Origin: Neobacillus sp. PS3-34
Lineage (GTDB): Bacteria; Bacillota; Bacilli; Bacillales; Cytobacillaceae
NCBI RefSeq assembly: GCF_030915465.1
Contig: NZ_CP133267.1
Coordinates: 372,001 to 436,000, forward strand
DNA: 64,000 nucleotides
Reading direction: 5' to 3'
Under the pieces are notes generated by a model that saw only the letters and a program-made list of their open reading frames with translations, did no database searches and was not told the origin of the DNA. Below are positions 18,389 through 27,502 of the stretch, in pieces. How positions within the stretch are numbered: position 1 is the first letter of the stretch; each line of letters starts with the position of its first letter. Made by a program: the position numbers and the translations under genes.

Positions 18389-18407
18389 ATCGTTTATTCT
18401 CTATACG

Positions 18408-18617
18408 TTACCGTGTCGCTTTTGGCGGTTGGCACACGTCACATTTACGTTGGTTATTATTTTTAAATTTCGTAAATGTTTTTTCAAAGTTGCTGCCACA
18501 TGCACATTTAAATAGTAACTTTTGAGAAAAACCGAGATATTCCGTCGTTAGCAACTTACTTTCCGAATTCTTTTCAACAAATTCATTAATTTTACCAATC
18601 GTCCATCGTTTATTCAT
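18408..18617 (-). CDS. Small zinc-ribbon-like protein, 69 aa
   Basis: The pattern CACG (C-x-C) followed after about 18 residues by CDVC (C-x2-C) gives a four-cysteine zinc site. The N-terminus (MNKRWTIGKINEFVEKNSES) resembles the small treble-clef or zinc-ribbon modules repeated in phage and endonuclease-associated proteins. Here a single module forms the whole protein. ATG at 18617 follows GAGGTG. A nucleic-acid-binding role is plausible but not shown. Confidence 0.6.
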   Translation of the reverse strand: MNKRWTIGKINEFVEKNSESKLLTTEYLGFSQKLLFKCACGSNFEKTFTKFKNNNQRKCDVCQPPKATR

Positions 18618-18867
18618 TCTCTTACACCTCTATATTTTAGCGCTATGCGGAGGCTTTTCTTGGCATCCGTTCAATTATTGCTAAAAGTAGTAACGATCCT
18701 AAGTTACTCATTATAACATGAGCTGGCACTCAATTAAACAGATGGAAGGTATCATATTAAACTAAACTCCTCCTTTATCCATATTTATTCCTAAGGAAAA
18801 ATGCGTGTGGTTTATAATCATAATCGTCTGAATAATATAAAATTATAGATAATTGGGAGCGATGGAA

Positions 18868-19470
18868 ATGAGTAAAAAAATTTTAATAGCTTTACTCTCC
18901 TTAGGATTAATTGTGTTACTTTATTTTTTAGCTTCCCGTCCTGGTTCAAGTCCTGGTTCTAATTCTATTCCTACTACATCCTTAGAAGAGAAAATCTGTA
19001 CAAAAGTAGCGGCACAATATGGGGATTGCAAAAAAGTGATTTTAATTGATACCAATTCAAATGTGGCTTTTGCCGAGACTGGATTCGGAATCCTTCCTGT
19101 ACTTATCAGCAAAGACCATACCGAAATGGTAAAAATGATTCCAGGATTGGATTTCCAAGAGTTCAGAGAGGAAAAGGAGGAGACAGGACCGATAACCTGG
19201 AGAGTTGAAAATAATGTTCAAAAGGATTTCTCCATTATATACGGGTTTGCCAGAGACAATGCAAAGACCATCATTATAAATAGTGAAGGCAATATACAGC
19301 CAAATAAATTTTTCGTTCGGGACGACTTGGCTGGTATGAGCGGAGGTTCAGGTACGGCTGCGTTGTGGGTTTGGTATGTTACTTCTAAAGATGAAATGTT
19401 TAAACCAGCGGATGTAACAGTTTATGGAGCAGATGGTCATATAATTTACGGTGGAAGCAAAGAGGAATAG
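18868..19470 (+). CDS. Membrane-anchored protein of unknown function, 200 aa
   Basis: One N-terminal hydrophobic segment (KKILIALLSLGLIVLLYFLA) is followed by a serine/proline linker and a soluble domain of about 160 residues presumably outside the cell. Two cysteines (ICTKVAAQYGDCKK) could form a disulphide. No lipobox is present. ATG at 18868 has GGGAG at 8-base spacing; upstream TTG and ATG codons in the same frame are less well placed. The C-terminal part (GMSGGSGTAALWVWYVTSKD) is glycine-rich. I do not recognise the family. Confidence 0.7.
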   Translation: MSKKILIALLSLGLIVLLYFLASRPGSSPGSNSIPTTSLEEKICTKVAAQYGDCKKVILIDTNSNVAFAETGFGILPVLISKDHTEMVKMIPGLDFQEFREEKEETGPITWRVENNVQKDFSIIYGFARDNAKTIIINSEGNIQPNKFFVRDDLAGMSGGSGTAALWVWYVTSKDEMFKPADVTVYGADGHIIYGGSKEE

Positions 19471-19566
19471 TGAAGGGATAAAATTTAGATGTGATGTGTT
19501 TTTAATTGTAGCAATGATTGTTTATACTAATGCACCGGGCTAATAAGATATTTTCATCTGAATATT

Positions 19567-20001
19567 CTAAATCCCACTCAAATAACCCTGTCCTTTTTGC
19601 ATTGTCAGCTGCGATTGTTGATGAGAAAATTTAGTACAATAAAAACAACTGCCAATAATTGAAAGAAAGTGTTGATTTAGAGACTTACCCCATTCTGCTT
19701 CAAGAATTTCCTGAATATCACTCCAATTAGAAGGAGGAACTTTATCTGTAAGATCTTCGATTTGACGTATAAATGCTTTAGGCAGCAATTCGCCTCGAGT
19801 ACTTAGAATCTGTCCAATCTTGATTAGTAATCCTTCTAATTCAAACAGTGTTTTTCGAAATCGTTCTCCTATTTTCCCCCAAAGATTTTCCCACTCATCT
19901 TTAGGTTTTCTTCGAAATTTGTACCAATAAATTTGAAGGAAGATGACAAAGAACATAGAAAGCACCTTTGATATTCGAACCAGCTTATTTCTTAATTTCA
20001 T
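19567..20001 (-). pseudogene. Truncated AarF/UbiB (ABC1) kinase fragment
   Basis: About 115 N-terminal residues match the start of ABC1/AarF-type atypical kinases: an amphipathic membrane-proximal helix (FVIFLQIYWYKFRRKPKDEW), the signature LEGLLIKIGQILSTRGELLP and ELTDKVPP-like FIRQIEDLTDKVPPSNW. The match stops abruptly after NQHFLSI, where the family continues with the glycine loop and kinase core of about 400 more residues. The last 30 residues read here are unrelated. ATG at 20001 follows GAGAGG. It is a 3'-deleted gene, not a single-base frameshift. A second, shorter copy of the same 5' end lies at 26001-26102. Confidence 0.75.
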
Positions 20002-20314
20002 TACCAATCCTCTCATTTCTTTCCATCTTCTTTATTATGGTTAAATAAAATATTTTCCTGGTCATTCAAATGCTCACATTCGCTTAATAAGGACTAACCC
20101 AAACAAAATCTACATATAACAAACTACAAACAATATTATTCTTGTAATAAGAATTATATATTGTTCTCTATTTTCTGTTAATCTCGTCTAGTTAGTTAAT
20201 ACTAGAAAGGAATATTCATTAACAACTTAGATTTTAACTAAATCCTTCGTTTATCGGCACCCATACGTTGAACAAAATCCCCATACATCTGTTGTATAAT
20301 CTCAATTGCCACTC
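20002..20314. other. Intergenic, no gene seen
   Basis: AT-rich sequence upstream of the AarF fragment. It holds no convincing coding frame, repeat or RNA structure. Confidence 0.6.
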
Positions 20315-20353
20315 GAAAAATCAGCAGGGTTACCTAGGGTACTCCTGCTGATA
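20315..20353 (-). terminator. Terminator of the 20.4-kb gene
   Basis: ATCAGCAGG...CCTGCTGAT with an inner ACC/GGT pairing, followed on the minus strand by TTTTTC. Confidence 0.7.
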
Positions 20354-20411
20354 GTCAATCTCAACTTAGATTTAGTGTATGTAAAAATCTTTCAAGATAA
20401 ACTCTAAGGTT

Positions 20412-20966
20412 CTAAATAAATGTGTCATAGAAGTTCATTTTAATATCTATAGAATGTTCCTGATTTGTTTGGTTGATGAATTTAATGATATCTTCATTAT
20501 TTTCGCAAACTCTACAATGTTCTATCGTAAATGTACATAATGTTCGATGTAATACAGAAGCAATAAACGGATAGTGTTCTCTTGAACGATATATATACCA
20601 ACCTGGTGGAAAGCTGCGCCATGGGTGACGGAAAACTGTTAATATTGGCAGCCGCTTTCTAGTGTTCCAATTCTTCTTTTCCTGTTCTAACCTAATTGTG
20701 TCATAAATCAGGCTTAATGATTTACAATCAACTTCATTCGTATTTAGAAAATGACCATCTTTCAGATACTCTCGAAAGTCTTGAGGATTATCAGTAAAAA
20801 GGTATCCAATAATATAATTTACATTATTTTTTCTAGTCCAAACAGCTCCAAAACCGCGATAGGAAAGTGTATTAATATCAAGAAATCCATCAGAGTATCC
20901 AAGATAAAACTGATCATCATTCATAAGATGTTTTTGAATTAACTCACCGTTAGGCTGAATTTGCAT
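20412..20966 (-). CDS. Uncharacterised protein, 184 aa
   Basis: A soluble protein without signal peptide. Segments such as FYLGYSDGFLDINTLSYRGF and YIIGYLFTDNPQDFREYL are well-formed beta/alpha text, and a cysteine pair lies in EHCRVCENN. Start choice is uncertain: ATG at 20966 has a G-rich Shine-Dalgarno 11 bases upstream, whereas a TTG at 20978 sits too close to it. A terminator follows the gene. It lies just downstream of the KtrA gene on the same strand, separated by about 100 bases. No family recognised. Confidence 0.6.
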   Translation of the reverse strand: MQIQPNGELIQKHLMNDDQFYLGYSDGFLDINTLSYRGFGAVWTRKNNVNYIIGYLFTDNPQDFREYLKDGHFLNTNEVDCKSLSLIYDTIRLEQEKKNWNTRKRLPILTVFRHPWRSFPPGWYIYRSREHYPFIASVLHRTLCTFTIEHCRVCENNEDIIKFINQTNQEHSIDIKMNFYDTFI

Positions 20967-21067
20967 CTGGACCAACACCCCCTTTCTACTGGCTTAGTAA
21001 TCCGCAATAAAAAGCAAACATACGACCACTCTGCATCTAAAAACGTATTATCGAATTACAAATAAGG

Positions 21068-21724
21068 TCAAGATAAATTTGAAAAATGATTTAAATCTTC
21101 CCTGTTCCCAATAACTACCAGAATATCTTCTCTTCTAATAACCTGATCCGGAGATGGTGAAATGATGATATCCCCATTTCTTACAATGGCAATGGCACTA
21201 ACATTATATTTCGCACGCAAATCAAGATCTCGGAGACTTTTATTAGTCATACTTAAAGGTATTTTTATTTCTTCAATATTATAATCTTGTGAGAGTTCGA
21301 TAAAATTCAATACATTGGGTGAAAGCAGCTGGCGAGCTACCCGTTGTCCCATATCTCGTTCTGGATAAATAATCCAATCAGCTCCTACCTTTTCTAGGAC
21401 TTTACCGTGATGTTTATTCAGTGCTTTTGCTATCACTTTTTCCACCCCAAGTTCCTTTAGCAGCAACACTGTCAATATACTTGACTGCATGTCATTTCCA
21501 ATTGCCACAATGACACAATCAAAGTTACGTATTCCAACTGATTTTAGCGCTTCCTCTTCTGTAGAATCAGCCACTAAAGCATGGGTGACAAATTCTTCAG
21601 CATCTTCTACACGATCTTCACTAATATCTAATCCCATTACGTCGTGCCCAGCATCGTTTAGTTCTTGAGCAACGCTTACTCCAAATCTTCCTAAACCAAT
21701 AACAGCAAAATTTTGTTTTTTCAT
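21068..21724 (-). CDS. ktrA: Ktr potassium-uptake regulatory subunit (RCK; KtrA/KtrC type)
   Basis: A 218-residue RCK protein, the cytoplasmic gating ring of a Ktr K+ channel-transporter. The Rossmann RCK_N domain starts FAVIGLGRFGVSVAQEL with G-x-G-x-x-G; the acidic residue binding the nucleotide ribose is in MGLDISEDR. The C-terminal RCK_C domain (residues about 140-215) has IKIPLSMTNKSLRDLDL; this domain binds c-di-AMP in B. subtilis KtrA and KtrC. It is the last gene of the operon, 23 bases after the KtrB stop. KtrA and KtrC cannot be told apart by reading. Confidence 0.93.
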   Translation of the reverse strand: MKKQNFAVIGLGRFGVSVAQELNDAGHDVMGLDISEDRVEDAEEFVTHALVADSTEEEALKSVGIRNFDCVIVAIGNDMQSSILTVLLLKELGVEKVIAKALNKHHGKVLEKVGADWIIYPERDMGQRVARQLLSPNVLNFIELSQDYNIEEIKIPLSMTNKSLRDLDLRAKYNVSAIAIVRNGDIIISPSPDQVIRREDILVVIGNREDLNHFSNLS

Positions 21725-21747
21725 TGTACTACACTCCCTAGTTTGAA

Positions 21748-23084
21748 TTAACCAATCATAATTTTTCCTTTCGGGTATCGGAAGGCGTCCGGTTTTCGTC
21801 TCATAGCTATTGCAAATGCAATTGTCAAAGGACCTACCCTTCCAGCAAACATTGTAAATATAATAAGCATTCGCCCTATGTGTGATAATTCAGGGGTTAA
21901 CCCCATTGAAAGACCAACGGTGCCAAAAGCCGATGTAGCCTCAAATAAAATCATTAAGAATGATTTTCCTACTTCCGTAATATTTAGCAACATCGTAATG
22001 AGCATTACAAGAAACAATCCACTTACTGTCACAGTGAGTGCCTTCAATATGGTTTCAATGACAATTCGTCTGTCAAAAAAAACCAAGTCTTCCTTTCCTT
22101 TAATCTGTGCCCAAACCGTGCCAAGCAAAGTAGCAAAAGTTGTTGTTTTAATTCCTCCGCCGGTCGATCCCGGAGAGGCACCTACGAACATAAGAAAAAT
22201 AATCAGGAATAATGAAGGTTGAGTTAAGTCAGAAATATTTAACGTATTGGAACCCGCTGTCCTTGGAGTTACCGATTGAAATAAGGACGACAAAATTTTA
22301 CCAGAAACGGATAACGGCCTTAACGTTTTTTCATTTCCATACTCGAAAATAAAAATAAGGACTGCTCCAACAATGATAAGGATCGAACTTGTAATTAATA
22401 CCAGCTTTGTATGTATCGACAAGCGCCTGGTGTCACGGTACTCGTATAGCTCATTCATTACTATAAATCCAATACCACCTAAGATGATAAGCATCATTAC
22501 GGTGATACTTACGAAAGGATCTTCTGCATAAGGTGTAAAGCTTTTGAATTCTCCCATTAAGTCAAATCCTGCATTATTGAAGTTTGAAATGGCGTGAAAA
22601 ATTCCAAAATAAATGGCTTTACCAATTGGCATATCAAAAGCAAAACGGATTGTTAGGATTAAGGCCCAACGAATTCAATCACAACCGTAAAAACTAAGAT
22701 TCTCTTTACTAATCTCACAATTCCCGAAATAGTTAAATTATTTAAAGATTCCTGAAGCAACAGTCGTTCTTTCAGTGATATCCTTTTTCCCAATATAAAG
22801 AAGAAAAAGGTTGCAAAGGTCATAAACCCCAATCCACCAACCTGTATCAGTAATAATATGACCAACTGACCAAATGTAGTGAATGTACTTCCGGTATCTA
22901 CTACAACGAGTCCTGTAACACAAGTAGCGGATGTGGATGTGAACATGGCATTCAAAAATGAAAGACCGTTACCGTCGACTGTTGCAATGGGGAGTGTAAG
23001 CAAAATAGCACCTATAACGATAATTGAAGCAAAGCCCAAAACAAGAACCTTCGAAGGGTCCAAAAACCCCCTTAATTTTTTCAT
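21748..23084 (-). pseudogene. ktrB: Ktr/Trk potassium uptake membrane subunit, one frameshift
   Basis: A TrkH/KtrB-family K+ channel-transporter of about 445 codons with four M1-P-M2 repeats. The first selectivity filter is in SATCVTGLVVVDTGS, later ones in NFNNAGFDL, TPRTAGSNT and TSAFGTVGLS. The chosen start is ATG at 23084 (MKKLRGFLDPSK) behind AGGATGG. At 22665-22667 one G is missing before GGCC in the coding strand; with it the protein reads VIEFVGALILTIRFAFDMPIG. It sits between the ArsB/NhaD-like permease (36 bases upstream) and the KtrA-type subunit, under a c-di-AMP riboswitch. Confidence 0.92.
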
Positions 23085-23120
23085 GTTTACCATCCTGACT
23101 GTCAAATTATTTTTTGATGA

Positions 23121-24401
23121 TTATAGTAGGTATCTCATATAGACATATAGCGATGAAATAATAATTGAAATAACCATTAATGGAAAACCGACTCTTAAAA
23201 ATTGCATAAAAGAAATAGGATGCCCTTCTTTTGCCGCTAATCCTGCTACAACCAAATTCGCACTCGCTCCTATTAAGGTTCCATTTCCCCCTAAACAGGC
23301 TCCCAGTGACAGGCTCCACCATAATGGCTGTAAATCTGTCATTCCCATTTTCCCCATTTCCTTTATCAAGGGAATCATGGTGGCGACGAAGGGAATATTG
23401 TCCACGAATGCGGAAAGAATGGCGCTCATCCACAAGATAAGGAGTGTCGTGGATTTTAATTCGCCGCCTGTCCAGGACAGGGCTTTTTTCGCCACCATAG
23501 CAATGAGACCTGTATCCACTAACCCTCCCACTATGACAAACAAGCCCATAAAGAAGAATAAGGTGGTCCATTCTGTTTTCTCCAGGGACCTTTCCAAATG
23601 CTTTTCCCCTGTCAGTAACAGTAAAAGAAAAGCTCCGGCTAATGCAATAGTGGCTGTTTCTATGCCAATGAATTGATGGACGAAAAACCCACCAATGGTC
23701 AATGCAATAATAAGCAGACACTTTTTTAATAATGGTATATCGGTGATTTCCTTTTTCTCGTCTGTTTTAAGGAGCCGTTCCCTTAAAGCCTCTGTTGTCT
23801 TTAAATGCTTTCGATAAATAAGTGCAAAAATTAGTAAGGTAACAACTAAGATGATGAAGCATACTAACGACAAATTTTCAATAAATGAGAGAAAGGTTAG
23901 TTCTTTTACAACACTGCCAATCATCAGGTTAGGGGGATCCCCAATCATGGTTGCGGTACCTCCAATATTAGAGGCAAATACTTCTGCTATTAACAATGGA
24001 ATAGGATTAACCTTTAATTCAGAAGTGATTTTTATCGTTACGGGCACAATGAGCAGAACTGTCGTGACATTATCTAAAAAAGCTGATGCAAATGCTGTAA
24101 CCAGGCTTAGGATGACAAGAATATTAATAGGCTTTCCTTTTGCTTTTTTTGCGGACCATATGGCTATGTATTCAAATAGCCCTGTTTGAGCGGTGATGTT
24201 CACAATAATCATCATCCCTACTAACAGGCCTATTGTATTAAAATCGATATGGTGTATCGCAGACTCCTGATTCAAAATCCCAAAACAGATCATCAACAAT
24301 CCACCAATCAAAGAAATAATTGTCCGGTGGACTTTTTCTGTAATTATAAGTGCATAGGTAATTAGAAAGATGCTAAGGGCAATAAATGCTTCAGAATTCA
24401 T
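23121..24401 (-). CDS. ArsB/NhaD-type ion transporter (SLC13/IT superfamily)
   Basis: A 426-residue permease with about eleven membrane helices. The two inverted halves each carry the family signatures: AFLDNVTTVLLIVPVTIKI and GGTATMIGDPPNLMIG in the first, FVDNIPFVATMIPLIKEMG and GGNGTLIGASANLVVAG in the second. These match the ArsB/P-protein/NhaD group, which moves Na+/H+, arsenite or organic anions. No ars genes are near. It is the first gene of the operon behind a c-di-AMP riboswitch and before KtrB and KtrA, so a cation (Na+ or K+) role is more likely than arsenite. ATG at 24401 follows AGGAGG. Confidence 0.88.
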   Translation of the reverse strand: MNSEAFIALSIFLITYALIITEKVHRTIISLIGGLLMICFGILNQESAIHHIDFNTIGLLVGMMIIVNITAQTGLFEYIAIWSAKKAKGKPINILVILSLVTAFASAFLDNVTTVLLIVPVTIKITSELKVNPIPLLIAEVFASNIGGTATMIGDPPNLMIGSVVKELTFLSFIENLSLVCFIILVVTLLIFALIYRKHLKTTEALRERLLKTDEKKEITDIPLLKKCLLIIALTIGGFFVHQFIGIETATIALAGAFLLLLLTGEKHLERSLEKTEWTTLFFFMGLFVIVGGLVDTGLIAMVAKKALSWTGGELKSTTLLILWMSAILSAFVDNIPFVATMIPLIKEMGKMGMTDLQPLWWSLSLGACLGGNGTLIGASANLVVAGLAAKEGHPISFMQFLRVGFPLMVISIIISSLYVYMRYLL

Positions 24402-24785
24402 ATTTACCTCCTGAATTTAGTTCAACATAGTATTTGATTCATAGCGATATCCAATTCATTTTTATGAATTACAAAAGGTGAAAAAACACTCCATTTCTTT
24501 AAATGACTATGAAAAATAAAAATAGGCCAATGGACACTTTTCCCCTTTTCAAGTGCACAGCTTTAATACACCCATGTTCCTTATAATTGAAAATAAAGGT
24601 ACATTGAGGTAAACAGACATACACAAATAAAATTTGGAGAAAAAGTATTCATTGGCCAACTTAACGCCTAGCAAGCTAATTGAGCTCTCTTTGCATTCTG
24701 TCTTCCAAGAAACCTTTTCAATTTATACGCATAATAAAAAGACCAGCGTATTTCAGGCTGCTTTATTACTATTGTTAAACACAGT
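24402..24785. other. Leader between riboswitch and first operon gene
   Basis: About 380 bases separate the riboswitch terminator from the permease start. No coding frame, second promoter with good boxes, or further RNA motif was recognised. Confidence 0.5.
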
Positions 24786-24952
24786 AAAAAAGCCCCCCGA
24801 TTAAGGCGGTCTTAAGACCTCCTTCGCTTTAGCCGACGAAGTTAGCTGACGGGTAGGATGGCGAAAGATATCTCTCATCCCTTCTGCTTATGCAGAATTA
24901 ACCCCCTTTTTTTGGGTCCTCCGTTCTCAATTGCTTGAGATTGAGCCGATAA
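24786..24952 (-). ncRNA. c-di-AMP riboswitch (ydaO/yuaA type) with terminator
   Basis: Read on the minus strand the conserved blocks of the ydaO aptamer appear in order: GGAGGACCCA, GGGGGTTAATTC, GAAGGGATGAGAG, TCGCCATCCTACCCGTCAGC and TAACTTCGTCGGCTAAAG. A downstream expression platform (GGAGGTC-TTAA-GACCGCC and GCCTT...GGGGGGC followed by TTTTTT) is a probable intrinsic terminator near 24786-24815. When c-di-AMP is high such switches turn off K+ uptake genes; here it leads the ArsB/NhaD-KtrB-KtrA operon, which is the expected target class. Confidence 0.92.
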
Positions 24953-24975
24953 TTAAATTGTCGTTCATGAACATT

Positions 24976-25005
24976 ATTCTAATACCTTAAATTATAATTT
25001 GTAAA
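24976..25005 (-). promoter_or_regulatory. Probable promoter of the riboswitch-led operon
   Basis: On the minus strand TTTACA and TAGAAT are spaced by 18 bp, placing the start near 24968, right before the aptamer. Confidence 0.45.
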
Positions 25006-25127
25006 CCCTATATTGATTGAAAATAAATATAATGCTTTTAATATTTAAAATTTCTTCGAATGCTTTTATTTATTGAGTAAAGATCAATATAGTTATTTTA
25101 AACATTTGTAAAGGTTTAAAAATTTCA

Positions 25128-25156
25128 TTGACAAACATTAACAAAGCAAATATCAT
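25128..25156 (+). promoter_or_regulatory. Promoter of the DUF2294 gene
   Basis: TTGACA (25128-25133), 17 bp, TATCAT (25151-25156), followed 40 bases later by the gene start. Confidence 0.7.
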
Positions 25157-25197
25157 AAGGTCGTTAGATTTCATACAAGAGTAGCTGCGGAGGATTT

Positions 25198-25567
25198 ATG
25201 GTTCTTTCAAAAAAGAAGCTGGAGGCTGACATAAGTGCGGCTTTTATAAAATTTCAGCGTGACCTTATTGGTAGAGGCCACAAGAAGCAAAAACCTACAT
25301 TGTGATATGATCATTACCCGTTTTAAGGGGGTCCTTACGATAGAAGAAAAGCATTTGGTGAGCAAAAATCCCGGCAAAAAACTCGTTAAGCAAATGCGCA
25401 CGCTGCTTAGAGAGCTTTACAGTGAAGAGCATGAAAGTATTGTTGAATTTATTTCTAAATGCAAGGTCCTTTCCTCTCACAGTGATATAAGTACAAAGAC
25501 TGGTGAAAGAATCGAAGTGTTTATCGTCGATAAAGATTTAGAAAAATACATGGATAACAATTCATAA
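25198..25567 (+). pseudogene. DUF2294 domain protein, two frameshifts
   Basis: The combined frames give a DUF2294 protein of about 123 residues: KKKLEADISAAFIKFQRDLI, then GRGPQEAKTYIV, then DMIITRFKGVLTIEEKHLV and LSSHSDISTKTGERIEVFIV. ATG at 25198 follows GCGGAGG. The frame is lost once at GGCCAC (25277-25282; GGCCCAC restores it) and again near 25303-25308 (ATTGTGATATG, one base missing). The family is common in Bacillus, often near Na+/H+ antiporter genes; its function is unknown. Both breaks are single-base deletions. Confidence 0.78.
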
Positions 25568-25641
25568 ATATGGATTCTATTTATGTTTTTAATTTGTTAT
25601 TAGTTATATATTTAACGAGACTTTAATAAAGGTAGGTTTAT

Positions 25642-25836
25642 ATGGGGGACTCTTCTTATAGATATGTTGTAAACGCGGTAGGGAAAAGTGGAGAAACGTA
25701 CTTAACCCATTGTCAAAATAAACATGATTTGAAGAAATGGATAGCGGATCATGAACAATTCTTATTAATGAATGAATTAAAGATATTAGATAAGAACAAA
25801 AATTTTTTCACAAGATTATTTTCTTTAATCAAATAA
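25642..25836 (+). CDS. Small uncharacterised protein, 64 aa
   Basis: A short protein (MGDSSYRYVVNAVGKSGETY...) with a beta-like first half and a basic, hydrophobic C-terminus (NFFTRLFSLIK). ATG at 25642 follows AAAGGTAGG and a terminator follows the stop, which supports a real gene. No family recognised. Confidence 0.6.
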   Translation: MGDSSYRYVVNAVGKSGETYLTHCQNKHDLKKWIADHEQFLLMNELKILDKNKNFFTRLFSLIK

Positions 25837-25851
25837 ACTTTTACAAATTCA

Positions 25852-25882
25852 AGGCAGCTTAGAATCAAGCTGGCTTTTTTTT
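25852..25882 (+). terminator. Terminator of the 64-residue gene
   Basis: GGCAGCTT-AGAATC-AAGCTGGC followed by eight T residues. Confidence 0.8.
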
Positions 25883-26000
25883 ATATCGAAAAAGAGATAA
25901 TATAGACATTTATCATTTTCAGTTGGGACATAAAATACATTTTAAACAATTCTAATGGTAATTTATTTTCTACACTTTCTTAGTGGCCGTCAATAAGAAT

Positions 26001-26102
26001 CCTTGTACCAATACATTTGAAGGGAGATGACAAAGGACATAGAAAGCACCTTTGACATTCGAACCATTTATTTCTTAATTTAATTACCAATCCTCTCATT
26101 TC
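26001..26102 (-). pseudogene. Second AarF/UbiB 5'-end remnant
   Basis: About 100 bases are nearly identical to the 5' end of the AarF fragment at 19917-20020 (shared runs AGAAAGCACCTTTGA, ATTCGAACCA, ATTACCAATCCTCTCATTTC). The start codon has become ATT, two bases are missing and the similarity ends abruptly on both sides, so nothing is translatable. It is a relic of a duplication of this gene start. Confidence 0.7.
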
Positions 26103-26141
26103 CTGTTGCTGATTCGGCTATTTTTATTTACTATGATTTCA

Positions 26142-26175
26142 TAAGAATAAAGTTTCAATTGAAACTTTATTCTTA
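26142..26175. repeat. 34-bp perfect palindrome
   Basis: TAAGAATAAAGTTTCAA and its exact reverse complement lie head to head without a spacer. It has no GC-rich stem or loop, so it is a poor terminator; it may be a protein-binding or cruciform site. It lies between the AarF remnant and the antiporter terminator. Confidence 0.7.
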
Positions 26176-26189
26176 CTTTAGGGGAATAA

Positions 26190-26221
26190 GAAAAATCCGC
26201 CAGTAGGCAGCTGGATTTTGG
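26190..26221 (-). terminator. Terminator of the CPA2 antiporter gene
   Basis: AAATCC-AGC-TGCC-TACT-GGCG-GATTTTTCTTATT on the minus strand. Confidence 0.6.
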
Positions 26222-26315
26222 GCACTTCCATCCGATCATTTTATAAGTCATGAAAAATCTTAGAAAGAAATCCTGCTTTTTTCAGGAGATGTTAGGATGT
26301 TAAACTCATTTTTTT

Positions 26316-27448
26316 TTATTTTGCATTTGATTTAAAAAACACTTTCATCAATGGAGGCGTAACAATCGTTGTCACGAGTACGACAATAACGATCACAGCG
26401 AACAATTCTTGGCTCAGTAACTTCGATTCTAAACCAATAGCGGCAATAATTAATGAAACTTCACCACGGGAAACCATTGCTGAACCAATCCCCAAGGAAC
26501 TTTTCCAGGAGAATCCAGATGCCTTTGCACCAATAGATGAACCGATTAGTTTGGTAAGAATAGCCACAATACTTAATATCATAATTAGACCAATATTTTC
26601 CTTTATCCCTCCAAAATGAACGTTACTCCAATAGATGTAAAGAATACAGGAACGAAGATAGAATAACCGATGGTTTCAACCTTTTCAAAAACTTCCTGTT
26701 TGAAGTTAGTTAAACTAATGGCCACCCCTGCAATATACGCTCCGATAATTGCAGCTACACCTGTGTACTCTGCTAGGTAGGCATATATAAAACAGATAAT
26801 TAAAGCAGAAGAAATAACTGTTTCCGATACCTTTAATATGGCGAATCTTTCCATAAATAAAGGAACTATTTTCCAGCCAGCAATTATGGCTCCTGCAAAA
26901 AATATAACTTTCTTCAAAATTACTGTGGTTAAATTGACATCTCCACCTGCAAAACTCATTAAAAATGCCAAAGCAACCACAACTACTACATCATCAATAA
27001 CAGCTGCACCTAAAATGGTGGTTCCTTCGCGAGTCTTTAATTGACCCATTTCTTTCAGCGCTTGTACGGAGATACTTACACTTGTAGCAGAAAGCAATAA
27101 TCCTAAAAACCAGGATTGTATGAAGGTGAGGTTTAACATCATCCCGGCAAAATAACCTAAAACAATTGGAACGATAATACCCCCAATACCTACAAAAGTG
27201 GATGCTTTTCCAGTTCGCTTAAATTCATCAATATCAGTTTCTAATCCTGCAATAAACATCAAAAATATTACACCAATCTGGCTGAATTCTGCTAAGGTTT
27301 TTGTTTCAGTAACCAACCCTAATACCAATGGCCCTAATACAATTCCAATAAGGAGCTTCCCAAGCACTGATGGCTGTCCCCATCTTACGCTTAAACTCCC
27401 CGCTATTTTTGATGCAATTAATATTATTGCTAGTTGAAGTATTAACAC
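26316..27448 (-). pseudogene. CPA2-family cation:proton antiporter (NapA/GerN/Kef type), one frameshift
   Basis: About 377 codons with the 10-13 helix layout of monovalent cation:proton antiporters. Helix-4/5 features include TSVSISVQALKEMGQLKTRE and GAAVIDDVVVVVALAF with the paired aspartates of the ion site; YTGVAAIIGAYIAGVAIS and GSAMVSRGEVSLIIAAIGL follow. No RCK/TrkA-N domain is attached, as in GerN/NapA proteins. GTG at 27448 follows GGTGGGAG. The frame breaks at the A4 run 26613-26616; one more T in the coding strand restores VTFIFGGIKENIGLIMIL. An intrinsic terminator lies in its leader. Confidence 0.88.
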
Positions 27449-27502
27449 TTATACTCCCACCTTCCCCTCTTAATAGAATTTGTATTAAACATAAAAAAAT
27501 AC

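Noticed and set aside
23121..24401. An arsenite exporter in an ars operon
   Set aside because: No ArsR, ArsC or ArsA gene is near, and the operon is riboswitch-led with Ktr genes, which favours cation transport.
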